Source: Mycolicibacterium setense
GTDB taxonomy: Bacteria; Actinomycetota; Actinomycetes; Mycobacteriales; Mycobacteriaceae
NCBI RefSeq assembly: GCF_000805385.1
Contig: NZ_JTJW01000010.1
Coordinates: 248,001-312,000 of the forward strand
Direction of reading: 5' to 3'
Length of the DNA: 64,000 nucleotides
The notes beneath the pieces are model-generated. The model had not been told where the DNA came from. It did no database searches and was given only the letters and a program-made list of their open reading frames with translations. Shown here piece by piece: positions 32,991-41,531 of this stretch; position 1 is the stretch's first letter, and every line of letters begins with the position of its first letter. A program made the position numbers and the translations under genes.

Positions 32991-33905
32991 CTACACCTTC
33001 TTGGGGGAAAAGAATTTGGCCACCGCACGCGCGCCGACGTTGAGCAGGGCGACCAGAAGGATCAGCGTCAGCGCCGCACCCCAGAGCCGGTCGGTGGGCA
33101 CCGGGTTGGCGCCCGCGCCCGCCGAGATCTGGTCGTACATCATGCCCGGCAGCGATCCCATGAAGCCGCCGAACATGTCGAAGTTCATCGCCTGCGCATA
33201 GCCGACCAGGACCAGCAGCGGCGCAGTCTCGCCCATCACGCGGGCCAACGCCAGCATGATTCCGGTGACGATGCCCGACAGCGCCGTCGGGATCACGATT
33301 CGGACGATGGTCTTCCATTTGGGCACGCCCAGCGCGTAACTCGCCTCACGCAGGTCCATCGGAACGATGCGCAGCATCTCCTCGGTGGCCCGCACGATCA
33401 CCGGAATCATCAACAGCACCAACGACAGTGACACCGCGAACCCGGACCGGCCGAATCCCAGCGTGGCCACCCAAAGTGCGTAGATGAACAGTGCGGCCAC
33501 GATCGAGGGCACGCCGGTGAGGATGTCCACCATGAACGTGGTGACCTTGCCCAGCCGCGTGCCACCGCCGTACTCGACGAGGTACACGCCGACCATCACG
33601 CCGATCGGAATGGAGATCAGCGAGCACACCAGGCCTTGGAGCAGGGTTCCGACGATCGCGTGGTAGGCACCGCCACCTGCGGTGAACGTCGTCATCCCGG
33701 ACTGAGAGTTGGTGAACCACGTGGGCGAGCTCAATGCGGCCCACCCCCGCACGATCACCGAGTACAGCACCCACACCAGCGGTACCAGGGCGACCAACAA
33801 CGAAAGGCTCACCAGCACCGTCGCGAAGTGGTTGGTCAGCTTGCGGCGCAGACTGACGCCCTGGAACACAGGCGTCTTGACCGGCCGCTCAAGCGTGGAC
33901 GTCAT
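32991..33905 (-). CDS. pstA: phosphate ABC transporter permease PstA
   Basis: A 304-residue permease with six predicted transmembrane helices and the EAA-type loop (EASYALGVPKWKTIVRIVIPTA) that docks on PstB. It forms the membrane channel with PstC. Its start overlaps the pstC stop by four bases (ATGA). Confidence 0.95.
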   Translation of the reverse strand: MTSTLERPVKTPVFQGVSLRRKLTNHFATVLVSLSLLVALVPLVWVLYSVIVRGWAALSSPTWFTNSQSGMTTFTAGGGAYHAIVGTLLQGLVCSLISIPIGVMVGVYLVEYGGGTRLGKVTTFMVDILTGVPSIVAALFIYALWVATLGFGRSGFAVSLSLVLLMIPVIVRATEEMLRIVPMDLREASYALGVPKWKTIVRIVIPTALSGIVTGIMLALARVMGETAPLLVLVGYAQAMNFDMFGGFMGSLPGMMYDQISAGAGANPVPTDRLWGAALTLILLVALLNVGARAVAKFFSPKKV

Positions 33906-34957
33906 GCGCGCCCCTTTCCGGCGACCGCGGCGCGGGCCAGCGAGTTCACCACGAAGGTGAGGATGAACAGCACCAGGCCGGCGGCAATGTAGGCGCCCGC
34001 CTTGTACTGGTCGTTGAATTCGCTTGCGGTGGCAGCGATCTTGCTGGCGAAGGTGTAGCCGCCGTCGAACAGCGTCCAGCCGAACGCGGTCTGGGTGCCG
34101 CGCAGGATGATCAGCAGCGCGATGGTCTCACCGAGGGCGCGCCCCAGACCGAGCATGGCGCCGCTGATGTAGCCGGACAATCCGAAGGGCAGCACCGTGG
34201 TTCGCACCACTTCCCAACGGGTGGCGCCCAGCGCCAGCGCGGCCTCGATCTGTCCGCGTGGGGTCTGGGTGAACACCTCGCGGGTCACCGCGGTGATGAT
34301 CGGCAGGATCATCACCGCCAACACGATTCCTGCGGTGAATATGGTGCCGCCGCCGGCCACCGAAGCGGTGCCCGTCTTGAACAGGAACAACCAGTCCAAG
34401 TGCGTATTGAGCCACACCGCAAAGGGTTTGATCGCCGGTGCCAGCACGTACAGGCCCCACACGCCGTACACGATCGACGGCACGGCGGCCAGCAGGTCCA
34501 CCAGGTAGGCCAACGGACCGGCCAACCGCCGCGACGAGTACTGGGTGAGGTAAATCGCGATGCCCAACGCCACCGGCATGGCCAGTATGAGCGCGAACAC
34601 CGAGACGAACACGGTCACCTGCAGCAGATCGAAGATGCCGAAGTGCATCGCCGAGGTGTCGGTGGTGATCCAGTTGCCGCCGTAGAGGAAGAAGTTCTCC
34701 TCGTTGCGCCTCAGCGCCGGAATCGCGCGCCAGAGCAGGAACACCGCGATCGCCGCGATGAGCGCGACGATGAGGATGCCGGAGCCTTCTGCAAGCCCAC
34801 GGAAGATTCGGTCGCCGAGGCGAACCTTGGCTCCCTTGGATGGATCGGTGGAGATGGGTTCCGGCTCGGGGAAGGGGGAGGCGAGCGTCTCCCCCGACCC
34901 CGAATCAGCTGGATTCGGCGTTGTCACTATTGTCCCGTCGGGGCCCCTGGTGGTCAT
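33902..34957 (-). CDS. pstC: phosphate ABC transporter permease PstC
   Basis: A 351-residue permease with six helices after a cytosolic N-terminal extension of about 45 residues (acidic, Pro/Ser-rich). The coupling loop reads EAALALGATRWEVVRTTVLPFG. It pairs with PstA. The start follows the pstS stop by 54 bases; no terminator is visible in that gap. Confidence 0.95.
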   Translation of the reverse strand: MTTRGPDGTIVTTPNPADSGSGETLASPFPEPEPISTDPSKGAKVRLGDRIFRGLAEGSGILIVALIAAIAVFLLWRAIPALRRNEENFFLYGGNWITTDTSAMHFGIFDLLQVTVFVSVFALILAMPVALGIAIYLTQYSSRRLAGPLAYLVDLLAAVPSIVYGVWGLYVLAPAIKPFAVWLNTHLDWLFLFKTGTASVAGGGTIFTAGIVLAVMILPIITAVTREVFTQTPRGQIEAALALGATRWEVVRTTVLPFGLSGYISGAMLGLGRALGETIALLIILRGTQTAFGWTLFDGGYTFASKIAATASEFNDQYKAGAYIAAGLVLFILTFVVNSLARAAVAGKGRA

Positions 34958-35011
34958 GTGGTCGGAAAATCCATCCTCACCCAGATCCGTCCTCTAATGC
35001 CAGCCGGGCTA

Positions 35012-36151
35012 CTACGCGATGGCTTCGACGGAGGTCAGCAGACGCTGCTTGAACTCGTCGGGGAGCGCGATGTATCCGGCCTGCGACAGGCTGGCCTGGC
35101 CCTCGTTGGCGGCCACGGTCAGGAAGGACTTCACGGCCGCCGCGGTGTCGGCGTCGTAGCCCTTGGAGCAAACGATCTCGTAGGTGGCCAGCACCAGGGG
35201 GTAGACACCGGCTTCCTTCGAGGCGTAAAGCGCGTTCAGATCGAGGATCAGGTCCTTGCCCTCGCCCTCGAACTTGGCTGCGCCGACGGCCTTGGTGGTC
35301 GACTCGTCATCCAGCGGCACTGCGCCGGCGCCGCTGTCGATCTGGGCGTAGGGCAGGCCGGCTGCGGCGGCGGGGCTCTTCTCGACGTAGCCGATCGAGC
35401 CGGGGGTGGCCTGGACGGCCTGCACCACACCGGAGGACTTCTGGGCGCCCTCACCGGCGCCGCCCTGGAACTCCTTGCCCGCACCCTTGGTCCAGGTCTG
35501 CGGCGCGGCGGCGGCCAGGTACTTCTGGAAGTTGTCGGTGGTGCCTGAGGAATCCGAACGGTAGATCGGCTTGATGTCCACGTCCGGCAGGGTGGTGCCG
35601 GCGTTGAGCGCGGCCACTGCCGGATCGTTCCACTTCTTGATCTGGCCCTGGAAGATCTTGGCGAGCACGTCGGGGGTGACCACGAGCTTGTCGACGCCCT
35701 CGACGTTGTAGGCCAGCGCGACCGGACCGAACACCAGCGGCAGGTTCCAGGCCTCGTTGCCTCCGCAACGCTCGGCGGCCTTGGCGACCTGATCGTCCTT
35801 CAGCGCGGAGTCGGATCCGGCGAAGTCGACCTGCTTGGCGATGAACTGGTCCACGCCAGCGCCCGAACCGGTCGGGTTGTAGGCCAGATTCTTGCCCGAG
35901 CAGACCTGACCCCACACCTTGTTGAACTCGGCAATGGCGTTCTGCTGCGCCGTCGAACCTTCGGCCGTCAGCGAGTTCTTGCCGCCGCACTCAGCCGATG
36001 CGGCCGACGCGCTTCCCGCGGCCGACGAGCTCGTGCCTGCGGCGTTGTTGTCGCTGCCGCACGCAGTCAGGGTGAGCGCCGCAATGGCGGTCGCGGACAG
36101 CGCGACGCCGAACGGCTTGCCTACACCCTTGCCAATGCTGATGAGCTTCAC
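35012..36151 (-). CDS. pstS: phosphate-binding lipoprotein PstS
   Basis: A 379-residue lipoprotein. Start GTG 36151, followed by a Lys-containing signal peptide and the lipobox LTLTACGS (acylated Cys about residue 31). Phosphate-contact segments: GSTAQQNA, GSGAGVDQF, SDSALKDDQ and RSDSSGTTDNF. It captures phosphate outside the membrane for PstCA. The frame continues upstream into the mshD gene and beyond; that part is not PstS. Upstream lie a -10-like TAATAC (36193-36198) and a PHO-box-like repeat (36228-36244). Confidence 0.95.
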   Translation of the reverse strand: MKLISIGKGVGKPFGVALSATAIAALTLTACGSDNNAAGTSSSAAGSASAASAECGGKNSLTAEGSTAQQNAIAEFNKVWGQVCSGKNLAYNPTGSGAGVDQFIAKQVDFAGSDSALKDDQVAKAAERCGGNEAWNLPLVFGPVALAYNVEGVDKLVVTPDVLAKIFQGQIKKWNDPAVAALNAGTTLPDVDIKPIYRSDSSGTTDNFQKYLAAAAPQTWTKGAGKEFQGGAGEGAQKSSGVVQAVQATPGSIGYVEKSPAAAAGLPYAQIDSGAGAVPLDDESTTKAVGAAKFEGEGKDLILDLNALYASKEAGVYPLVLATYEIVCSKGYDADTAAAVKSFLTVAANEGQASLSQAGYIALPDEFKQRLLTSVEAIA

Positions 36152-36192
36152 TTGTCCCACTTTCCGTTGACGGCTTCGAACCCTCCGGCAAC

Positions 36193-36198
36193 GTATTA
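36193..36198 (-). promoter_or_regulatory. -10 element of pstS
   Basis: TAATAC on the minus strand, about 42 bases before the GTG start and 29 bases after the PHO-box-like repeat. Assigned by similarity and spacing. Confidence 0.4.
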
Positions 36199-36227
36199 GG
36201 CCCCAGTGGACGGCTCGCGGACAGCAG

Positions 36228-36244
36228 GTGAATCGGCAGTGAAT
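36228..36244 (-). promoter_or_regulatory. PHO-box-like direct repeat upstream of pstS
   Basis: Read on the minus strand, ATTCAC-N5-ATTCAC with 11-base period. Two more half-site-like GTTCA units follow on the plus strand up to 36261. It resembles the repeat before phoU in sequence, period and distance to the promoter, fitting control by RegX3 at low phosphate. Confidence 0.55.
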
Positions 36245-36272
36245 AGGTTCAGCGTGTTCACAGCTGAGCGGG

Positions 36273-37175
36273 TTAACCGGCGGCGTACGCCACGTCGACG
36301 CCGAACACCTCAAAACCCAAGTTTCGGTAGGTCGCCACGGCGGCCGAGTTATCTGCCTCGACGTAAAGTAGCACCGTTGGCAGGGACCGCGCGGCGAGGT
36401 GGTGCAGGCCGACCAGGGTGAGCACCGAACCCAGACCCCGGCCCTGTGCGGACGGATCGACGCCGACGACGTAGACCTCGCCGAGGTGGCCCTCATGGAC
36501 GGCGTCGCGGGGCGCGACATGAACCTTCGTCCAGTGGAAGCCCAGGAGAGCCCCGGTGTCTTCGTCGAACGCCTCGAACAGGCCCTCCGGATCGAACCAC
36601 GGCTCGCCGCGCCGTTCGGCGATGTCGTGTTCGGTCCAGCCGCCCTGTTCCGGGTGCCAGGAGAACGCGGCGTTGTTGACGCGCAGCAACTCGGCATCGT
36701 CGCGCGGCCCGGCATAGGTGGCGATCCGCACACCCTCAGCAGTACGCACCGGCGGCAGGTCTGTCAGCGGACGACGCATCTGCAGCAGTTCGCGCACCGA
36801 CTTGAGATCCAGTGAGGCCGCCAGCGCCCGGGCTGCTTCCAGGTTGCCGTGCGCCCAGACTCGCGTGCCCGCTGCGCCCGCGGCGAGGCCGGCACGGGCC
36901 AGCGCCGCACCGATGCCGCGGCGGCGGGCCCGCGGATGCACCGCCAGTTCGGCCATCGCCGGGTCATCCTCGGCGGCCGGGGCCAGGTTCAGGTAGCCGA
37001 CGAGGTCTGCACCGTCGGTGGCCAGGAGATGGCGGGTGCGGTCGTGGGCGAGCTCGCGCAGCACCTGATCGCCTACCGGTGCCACGCCGTCGGACGCAGC
37101 GGCTGCCGCGATGAGGGCACGAATCTCGGTCTGCTCGGCGTCTGACAGCCCGGTGCGCCAGTCGAGTTCGGTCAC
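36273..37175 (-). CDS. mshD: mycothiol synthase MshD
   Basis: A 300-residue protein with two GNAT acetyltransferase domains. It transfers acetyl from acetyl-CoA to Cys-GlcN-Ins, the last step in making mycothiol. The acetyl-CoA pyrophosphate loops are LAVHPRARRRGIGAAL (N-terminal domain) and VVGVDPSAQGRGLGSVL (C-terminal, catalytic domain). GTG 37175 overlaps the glnR stop by four bases (GTGA); the longer frame is glnR sequence. Equivalent to M. tuberculosis Rv0819. Confidence 0.94.
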   Translation of the reverse strand: MTELDWRTGLSDAEQTEIRALIAAAAASDGVAPVGDQVLRELAHDRTRHLLATDGADLVGYLNLAPAAEDDPAMAELAVHPRARRRGIGAALARAGLAAGAAGTRVWAHGNLEAARALAASLDLKSVRELLQMRRPLTDLPPVRTAEGVRIATYAGPRDDAELLRVNNAAFSWHPEQGGWTEHDIAERRGEPWFDPEGLFEAFDEDTGALLGFHWTKVHVAPRDAVHEGHLGEVYVVGVDPSAQGRGLGSVLTLVGLHHLAARSLPTVLLYVEADNSAAVATYRNLGFEVFGVDVAYAAG

Positions 37176-37966
37176 TGGCTGGGCAACCGCCCCGCCAACG
37201 GCTCGCCCGCGTCGTCGGTTGCCGGTTCGAAGTCGTCGTCGCCGTGGTCGTCCGGTGAGGCATCGGCATCGCTCGGCTCGGCTGCCGCGGTGCGGCCGCG
37301 CGACGGGCGCACCGCCTTGTAGCCGACGTTGCGGACGGTGCCGATCAGCGACTCGTACTCGGGGCCGAGCTTGGCCCGCAGACGACGCACGTGGACGTCG
37401 ACCGTGCGGGTACCGCCGAAGAAGTCGTAGCCCCACACCTCCTGCAGCAGCTGCGCCCGGGTGAAGACGCGGCCGGCATGCTGGGCGAGGTACTTGAGCA
37501 GCTCGAATTCTTTGTAGGTGAGATCGAGGGGGCGCCCACGCAGGCGTGCGGTGTAGGTGCCTTCGTCGATCGCGAGCTCACCGAGAGTGATCTTGCCGAC
37601 ATTCTCCTGGTTGGCACCGCCGCCACGCCGGCCCACCAGCAGCCGCAGCCGGGCGTCGATCTCGGCCGGTCCGGTGCCCGGCAGCAGGATCTCGTCCAGG
37701 CCCCACTCGTGGTTGACGGCAACCAAGCCGCCCTCGTTGACCACGGCGACGACCGGGACGGAGCTACCCGTGGTTCCCAGCAGGCGGCAGAGGCCGCGCG
37801 CGGCCGCGAGATCGGTACGCGCGTCGACGATCGCCACGTCGGCACTGCCCGCTTCCAGCAGCGAGGACACCTCTGTCGGTGCTGTGCGCACGGTGTGAGC
37901 CAGCAGTGTCAGGGAGGGCAGGACCGACTCGGGATGCGGGTCGACGGTAAGTAGCAACAGATCCAA
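37172..37966 (-). CDS. glnR: GlnR-type OmpR-family response regulator
   Basis: A 264-residue regulator: N-terminal receiver domain (residues about 1-115) and C-terminal winged helix (LTYKEFELLKYLAQHAGRVF, TRAQLLQEVWGYDF, TVDVHVRRLRAKLG), then an acidic tail of about 40 residues. Homologue of M. tuberculosis GlnR (Rv0818), the nitrogen-assimilation regulator, an orphan member without a cognate kinase. Start: TTG 37966 (product begins LDLLLLTVDPHP) lies 5 bases after GGAGG, whereas the longer GTG start at 37993 would bury that site. Coupled to mshD by GTGA. Confidence 0.9.
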   Translation of the reverse strand: MDLLLLTVDPHPESVLPSLTLLAHTVRTAPTEVSSLLEAGSADVAIVDARTDLAAARGLCRLLGTTGSSVPVVAVVNEGGLVAVNHEWGLDEILLPGTGPAEIDARLRLLVGRRGGGANQENVGKITLGELAIDEGTYTARLRGRPLDLTYKEFELLKYLAQHAGRVFTRAQLLQEVWGYDFFGGTRTVDVHVRRLRAKLGPEYESLIGTVRNVGYKAVRPSRGRTAAAEPSDADASPDDHGDDDFEPATDDAGEPLAGRLPSQ

Positions 37967-38129
37967 CAGGTCCTCCGGCGCGCCGGCAATCACTTCTCAC
38001 GAGCGCCCGGACCACGATGTCCACACGGTCGGATTCATGACTGACATGTAGCCGTTACCGGCCTTTAGTGATCTAACGATAACGCCTCACCTGCTGATCA
38101 GCCGCGCCGAGCGCTTCTATCCGAGCGCT

Positions 38130-38945
38130 GTGGGCGACAATGTGCCCGTGCGCAAACTGCTGATCGGGCTCACCGCGACCGTGACCGCGCTCATCGTCGG
38201 GGTTGTCGGCACCGATTTCGGCTCGGCGATCTACGCCGAGTACAAGCTTGCCCGCAACGTACGCACTGCGGCCGGGCTCGAGTGGGATCCGTGGGTCGCC
38301 ATCCTGGGTTTCCCGTTCCTCACCCAGGTGCGTAACCACCGCTACCGGGAGGTCGAGATCCGGGCCGCCGGCGTCGACCATCCCGTGGTGGGCAAGGCAT
38401 CGCTGGAAGCCACGCTGCACGGTATCGACCTCACCGACTCGTCGTGGCTGATCAGGCCGGACGCGAAACTGCCGGTCACCAAGGCCGAGAGCCGCATCAT
38501 CATCGACTCCACCCATATCGGCAGGTTCATGGGCATCGACGACCTGCTGGTGGAGGCTCCGTCCCGGGAAACCAACGACTCCACGGGAGGCACCACGGAG
38601 TCCGGCATCTCCGGGAGTCAAGGACTGGTGTTCACCGGCACCCCGAGACAATCCGGGCTGGACAAGCGGGTCAGCGTCGCGGTCGACCTGTCCTTCGCCG
38701 ACAGCGACGACACCACCCTGGTGCTGACCGCGACCGGGATCCTGACCGGTCCCGGGACGGCCGACGAGCCCGTGCCCGAGGAGAAAACCGCCGCGGTCCT
38801 GTCAGAGTTCAGCGACTCGATCACAGGTCAGAAGCTGCCGTTCGGGCTCTCCCCGACCACGGCAGGCGCCCGCGGCTCGGACGTGATCATCGAGGGCATC
38901 GCGTCGGGAGTAACGATCGACCTCGCGGGGTTCAGACAATCATGA
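38130..38945 (+). CDS. lmeA: LmeA-like envelope lipomannan elongation protein (DUF2993)
   Basis: A 271-residue exported protein with an N-terminal signal/anchor helix (about 8-30, KLLIGLTATVTALIVGVVGT) and a DUF2993 lipid-binding-type domain. In M. smegmatis LmeA is needed for elongating the mannan of lipomannan. It is equivalent to M. tuberculosis Rv0817c. The GTG at 38142 is an alternative start 4 codons in. Overlaps the thioredoxin gene by ATGA. Confidence 0.85.
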   Translation: MGDNVPVRKLLIGLTATVTALIVGVVGTDFGSAIYAEYKLARNVRTAAGLEWDPWVAILGFPFLTQVRNHRYREVEIRAAGVDHPVVGKASLEATLHGIDLTDSSWLIRPDAKLPVTKAESRIIIDSTHIGRFMGIDDLLVEAPSRETNDSTGGTTESGISGSQGLVFTGTPRQSGLDKRVSVAVDLSFADSDDTTLVLTATGILTGPGTADEPVPEEKTAAVLSEFSDSITGQKLPFGLSPTTAGARGSDVIIEGIASGVTIDLAGFRQS

Positions 38946-39364
38946 GCTCTTCGATGGTGCTGGTAATCGTGGTACTCATCGCCGCGCTCGGGGTGGCCTA
39001 CGTGATCGGCCGCCTGATCACACTGCGTGCCGGCATGATCAGAGCGGGCGAGCAGGCCGCCAACATCGACACCAGTGACCTCGGGCTGTCGCAGACGGGC
39101 CCGACCGTCCTGCATTTCTCGGCCGAGTGGTGCGGACCCTGCGCCGGGGTCCGACGAGTCGTCGACCAGGTCTGCGCCGAGTTGCCAGAAGTTGCTCACG
39201 TCGAAGTCGACATGGACGCCAATCCCGAAGCCGCCAGGCGGCTTTCGGTCCTGTCGCTGCCCACCACCATCATCTTCGACAGCCACGGGCGGCCGCGGTA
39301 CCGCACCAGTGGGGTTCCCAGGGCCGCTGACCTGCGCTCGGCGCTGGAACCGCTGTTGGCCTGA
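38942..39364 (+). CDS. thiX: membrane-anchored thioredoxin ThiX
   Basis: A 140-residue thioredoxin with an N-terminal transmembrane helix (about 5-22) and the active-site motif EWCGPCAGV (WCGPC). The cis-Pro loop is LSLPTTIIF. It acts on envelope-side or membrane-proximal disulphides. Equivalent to M. tuberculosis Rv0816c. ATGA overlap with lmeA indicates one operon; the sulfur leader begins 30 bases after its stop. Confidence 0.92.
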   Translation: MSSSMVLVIVVLIAALGVAYVIGRLITLRAGMIRAGEQAANIDTSDLGLSQTGPTVLHFSAEWCGPCAGVRRVVDQVCAELPEVAHVEVDMDANPEAARRLSVLSLPTTIIFDSHGRPRYRTSGVPRAADLRSALEPLLA

Positions 39365-39380
39365 CCCGGCGGTTATTGGG

Positions 39381-39386
39381 TAAGCT
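39381..39386 (+). promoter_or_regulatory. -10 element, leaderless promoter of the cysteine leader ORF
   Basis: TAAGCT ends 7 bases before the GTG at 39394, so the transcript should start at the leader ORF itself, as known for this class of mycobacterial attenuators. Confidence 0.55.
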
Positions 39387-39393
39387 GTCGCTC

Positions 39394-39483
39394 GTGTCAG
39401 CCCGCCTCGAGCTTGTGCTCACCAAGCGCCGCGCAGTCGATCTGTGCCGCGTCGCGGGTTGCTGCTGTTGTTGTTGCTGTTGA
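39394..39483 (+). CDS. poly-cysteine leader ORF (cysteine-responsive attenuator)
   Basis: A 29-residue peptide (GTG start): MSARLELVLTKRRAVDLCRV followed by AGCCCCCCC, seven consecutive Cys codons before the stop. Leaderless, Cys-rich short ORFs of this kind in front of the cysA2 locus were described in M. smegmatis as attenuators: low charged tRNA-Cys stalls ribosomes here and opens downstream expression. In the 90 bases after the stop there are two small hairpins (CGCGCG-TTTT-CGCGCG at 39491-39506; CAGGC/GCCTG at 39513-39527), then the ribosome-binding site AGGAG at 39560-39564 of the DUF4395 gene. Confidence 0.85.
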   Translation: MSARLELVLTKRRAVDLCRVAGCCCCCCC

Positions 39484-39573
39484 TTGCAGCCGCGCGTTTT
39501 CGCGCGCCCGCTCAGGCCTCGTGCCTGGGCCTGCACACCATCAGACCTTCTACGACAACAGGAGTTCGTCCTC

Positions 39574-40056
39574 ATGTCATCGACATCAACCCGGCCCATC
39601 GCCGATAGCCGGCCTGCCCAGGTCGACGTTCGGGGGCCACGGTTCGCCGCCTGGGTCACCACCGCGGTACTGATCGCCACCCTGCTGGCCGCCGGGGTGA
39701 GTGAGTTCGCGGCCGCGGTGCTGCTCGGCGCTCAGGCGGCGGTGTTCGCCATCGGCGCGCTCGGCGGCCCGCGCAAGCATCCCTATGGCCGGCTGTTCGC
39801 CACGTTCGTCGCGCCGCGTCTGGCACCGGTCACCGAACGTGAGCCGGTACCGCCGCTGAAGTTCGCCCAATTGGTCGGCTTCGTTTTCGCCGTCATCGGT
39901 ACCGCAGGTTTCGCCTTCGGCATCACTGCCGTCGGCCTGACCGCCACCGCCCTCGCATTGGTGGCGGCCTTCCTCAACGCCGCCTTCGGCATCTGCCTGG
40001 GTTGCCAGATCTACCCGCTGGTTGTCCGGCTCCGCCGCATCCCCAGTCCTGCATGA
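39574..40056 (+). CDS. DUF4395 membrane protein of the sulfur operon
   Basis: A 160-residue protein with four hydrophobic segments (about 28-45, 48-66, 100-117 and 120-140) and a CxxC-like LGCQIYPL near the end. First full gene after the poly-Cys leader; the same order (leader, DUF4395, cysA2, sseC2) is known in M. smegmatis. A role in sulfur-compound handling or transport is inferred from position only. AGGAG with 9-base spacing supports ATG 39574. Confidence 0.85.
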   Translation: MSSTSTRPIADSRPAQVDVRGPRFAAWVTTAVLIATLLAAGVSEFAAAVLLGAQAAVFAIGALGGPRKHPYGRLFATFVAPRLAPVTEREPVPPLKFAQLVGFVFAVIGTAGFAFGITAVGLTATALALVAAFLNAAFGICLGCQIYPLVVRLRRIPSPA

Positions 40057-40103
40057 CACCCGCCTGACATCTCAAATAGCAAGCAATCGAAAGGAATTCG
40101 TAC

Positions 40104-40940
40104 ATGGCACGTTCCGACGTCCTGGTCTCGACCGAGTGGGCCGGGAACAACCTCGATACCGCCGGCGTGGTGTTCGTCGAGGTCGACGAGAACACCAGCG
40201 CCTACGACGACGAGGGGCACATCCCCGGCGCCGTCAAACTGGACTGGAAAGACGATCTGCAGGACGCCGTGAAGCGTGACTTCGTCGACCAGCAGCAGTT
40301 CTCGAAGCTGCTGTCCGACAAGGGCATCAGCAACGACGACACGGTGATCCTGTACGGCGGCAACAACAACTGGTTCGCGGCCTACGCCTACTGGTACTTC
40401 AAGCTGTACGGCCACGCCGACGTCAAGCTGCTCGACGGCGGCCGCAAGCGCTGGCAGCTCGACGGGCGCCCGCTGGTCAAGGATGCGGTGACCCGTCCGG
40501 CAACCTCCTACACCGCCTCGGCTCCGGACAACAACATCCGCGCCTTCCGCGATGAGGTCATCGCCGCGATCGGCGCGAAGAACCTGGTCGACGTGCGCTC
40601 CCCTGACGAGTTCTCCGGCAAGATCCTGGCCCCGGCGCACCTGCCGCAGGAGCAGAGCCAGCGGCCCGGGCATATCCCCGGCGCCATCAACGTTCCCTGG
40701 AGCAAGGCAGCCAATGAGGACGGCACCTTCAAGTCCGACGAGGAACTGGCCAAGCTGTATGCCGCAGCCGGCCTCGACGGCGACAAGGAGACCATCGCCT
40801 ACTGCCGGATCGGTGAGCGCTCGTCGCACACCTGGTTCGTGCTGCAGGAGCTGCTGGGACACGCGAACGTCAAGAACTACGACGGCAGTTGGACGGAATA
40901 CGGCTCCCTGGTGGGCGCCCCGATCGAGTTGGGAAGTTGA
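40104..40940 (+). CDS. cysA2: thiosulfate sulfurtransferase (rhodanese) CysA2
   Basis: A 278-residue protein with two rhodanese domains; the C-terminal one holds the active-site Cys in TIAYCRIGERSSHTW. It transfers sulfane sulfur from thiosulfate to acceptors. Equivalent to M. tuberculosis cysA2/cysA3 (Rv0815c/Rv3117). Lies 47 bases after DUF4395 and 1 base before sseC2. Confidence 0.94.
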   Translation: MARSDVLVSTEWAGNNLDTAGVVFVEVDENTSAYDDEGHIPGAVKLDWKDDLQDAVKRDFVDQQQFSKLLSDKGISNDDTVILYGGNNNWFAAYAYWYFKLYGHADVKLLDGGRKRWQLDGRPLVKDAVTRPATSYTASAPDNNIRAFRDEVIAAIGAKNLVDVRSPDEFSGKILAPAHLPQEQSQRPGHIPGAINVPWSKAANEDGTFKSDEELAKLYAAAGLDGDKETIAYCRIGERSSHTWFVLQELLGHANVKNYDGSWTEYGSLVGAPIELGS

Positions 40941-40941
40941 T

Positions 40942-41244
40942 ATGTGCTCTGCACCCAAGCAAGGACTGACGTTGCCCGCCGGCGTCGACCTGGAGAAGGA
41001 AACCGTCATCACCGGTCGTGTGGTGGACGGCTCCGGCCAGGCCGTCGGCGGTGCCTTCGTGCGCCTGCTGGACTCCAGCGACGAGTTCACCGCTGAGGTC
41101 GTGGCCTCGGCGACCGGTGACTTCCGGTTCTTCGCCGCTCCGGGCACCTGGACGCTGCGTGCCCTGTCCCCCGCAGGCAATGGCGACGCGAGCGTGGCCC
41201 CGACCGGTGCGGGCATCCACGAGGTCGACGTCAAGGTCGCGTAG
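40942..41244 (+). CDS. sseC2: SseC-like DUF1416 protein
   Basis: A 100-residue beta-rich protein (ITGRVVDGSGQAVGGAFVRL, ATGDFRFFAAPGTWTLRAL) of the DUF1416 family that always follows cysA in mycobacteria; M. tuberculosis sseC2 (Rv0814c). An MCSAPKQG start with an early Cys is conserved. Function in sulfur transfer is presumed. Last gene of the operon; a long inverted repeat follows at 41312. Confidence 0.92.
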   Translation: MCSAPKQGLTLPAGVDLEKETVITGRVVDGSGQAVGGAFVRLLDSSDEFTAEVVASATGDFRFFAAPGTWTLRALSPAGNGDASVAPTGAGIHEVDVKVA

Positions 41245-41311
41245 CGACGATCAAGGCGAGGCACGAGCCGATGAGGAGCTACGCCATCGGCACCGCTTGA
41301 TTTCTGCCGCC

Positions 41312-41368
41312 CGAACGTGGGCTTGTGTACGAAGATTCATCGTGATCTCGGACACAGGCCCACGTTCG
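41312..41368. repeat. large hairpin after sseC2 (bidirectional terminator or palindromic element)
   Basis: Arms CGAACGTGGGCTTGTGT (41312-41328) and ACACAGGCCCACGTTCG (41352-41368) pair over 17 positions with one mismatch around a 23-base loop. There is no T-tract. The stem is longer than needed for termination. Confidence 0.6.
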
Positions 41369-41419
41369 GCGTGTATACGGGCGTCCCGACCCGGGGCGCC
41401 GACACCCTCGACCAGGAAC

Positions 41420-41425
41420 TAGACT
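41420..41425 (+). promoter_or_regulatory. -10 element, leaderless promoter of the 32-aa gene
   Basis: TAGACT ends 7 bases before the GTG at 41433. No ribosome-binding site is present. Confidence 0.5.
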
Positions 41426-41432
41426 TACTCCC

Positions 41433-41531
41433 GTGGTGCTCTTCTTCGAGATAATGCTCGTCGCGGCCGTCGTGGTCATCACGTGGTTCGCGTTGTACGC
41501 GCTGTACCGCCTCGTCACCGACGAGTCGTGA
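41433..41531 (+). CDS. small single-TM protein (32 aa)
   Basis: VVLFFEIMLVAAVVVITWFA followed by LYALYRLVTDES: one transmembrane helix with an acidic C-terminal tail. The stop overlaps the next gene's GTG (GTGA), and a leaderless -10 precedes it, so the ORF is very probably translated. Function unknown; likely coupled to the FABP-like gene. Confidence 0.6.
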   Translation: MVLFFEIMLVAAVVVITWFALYALYRLVTDES

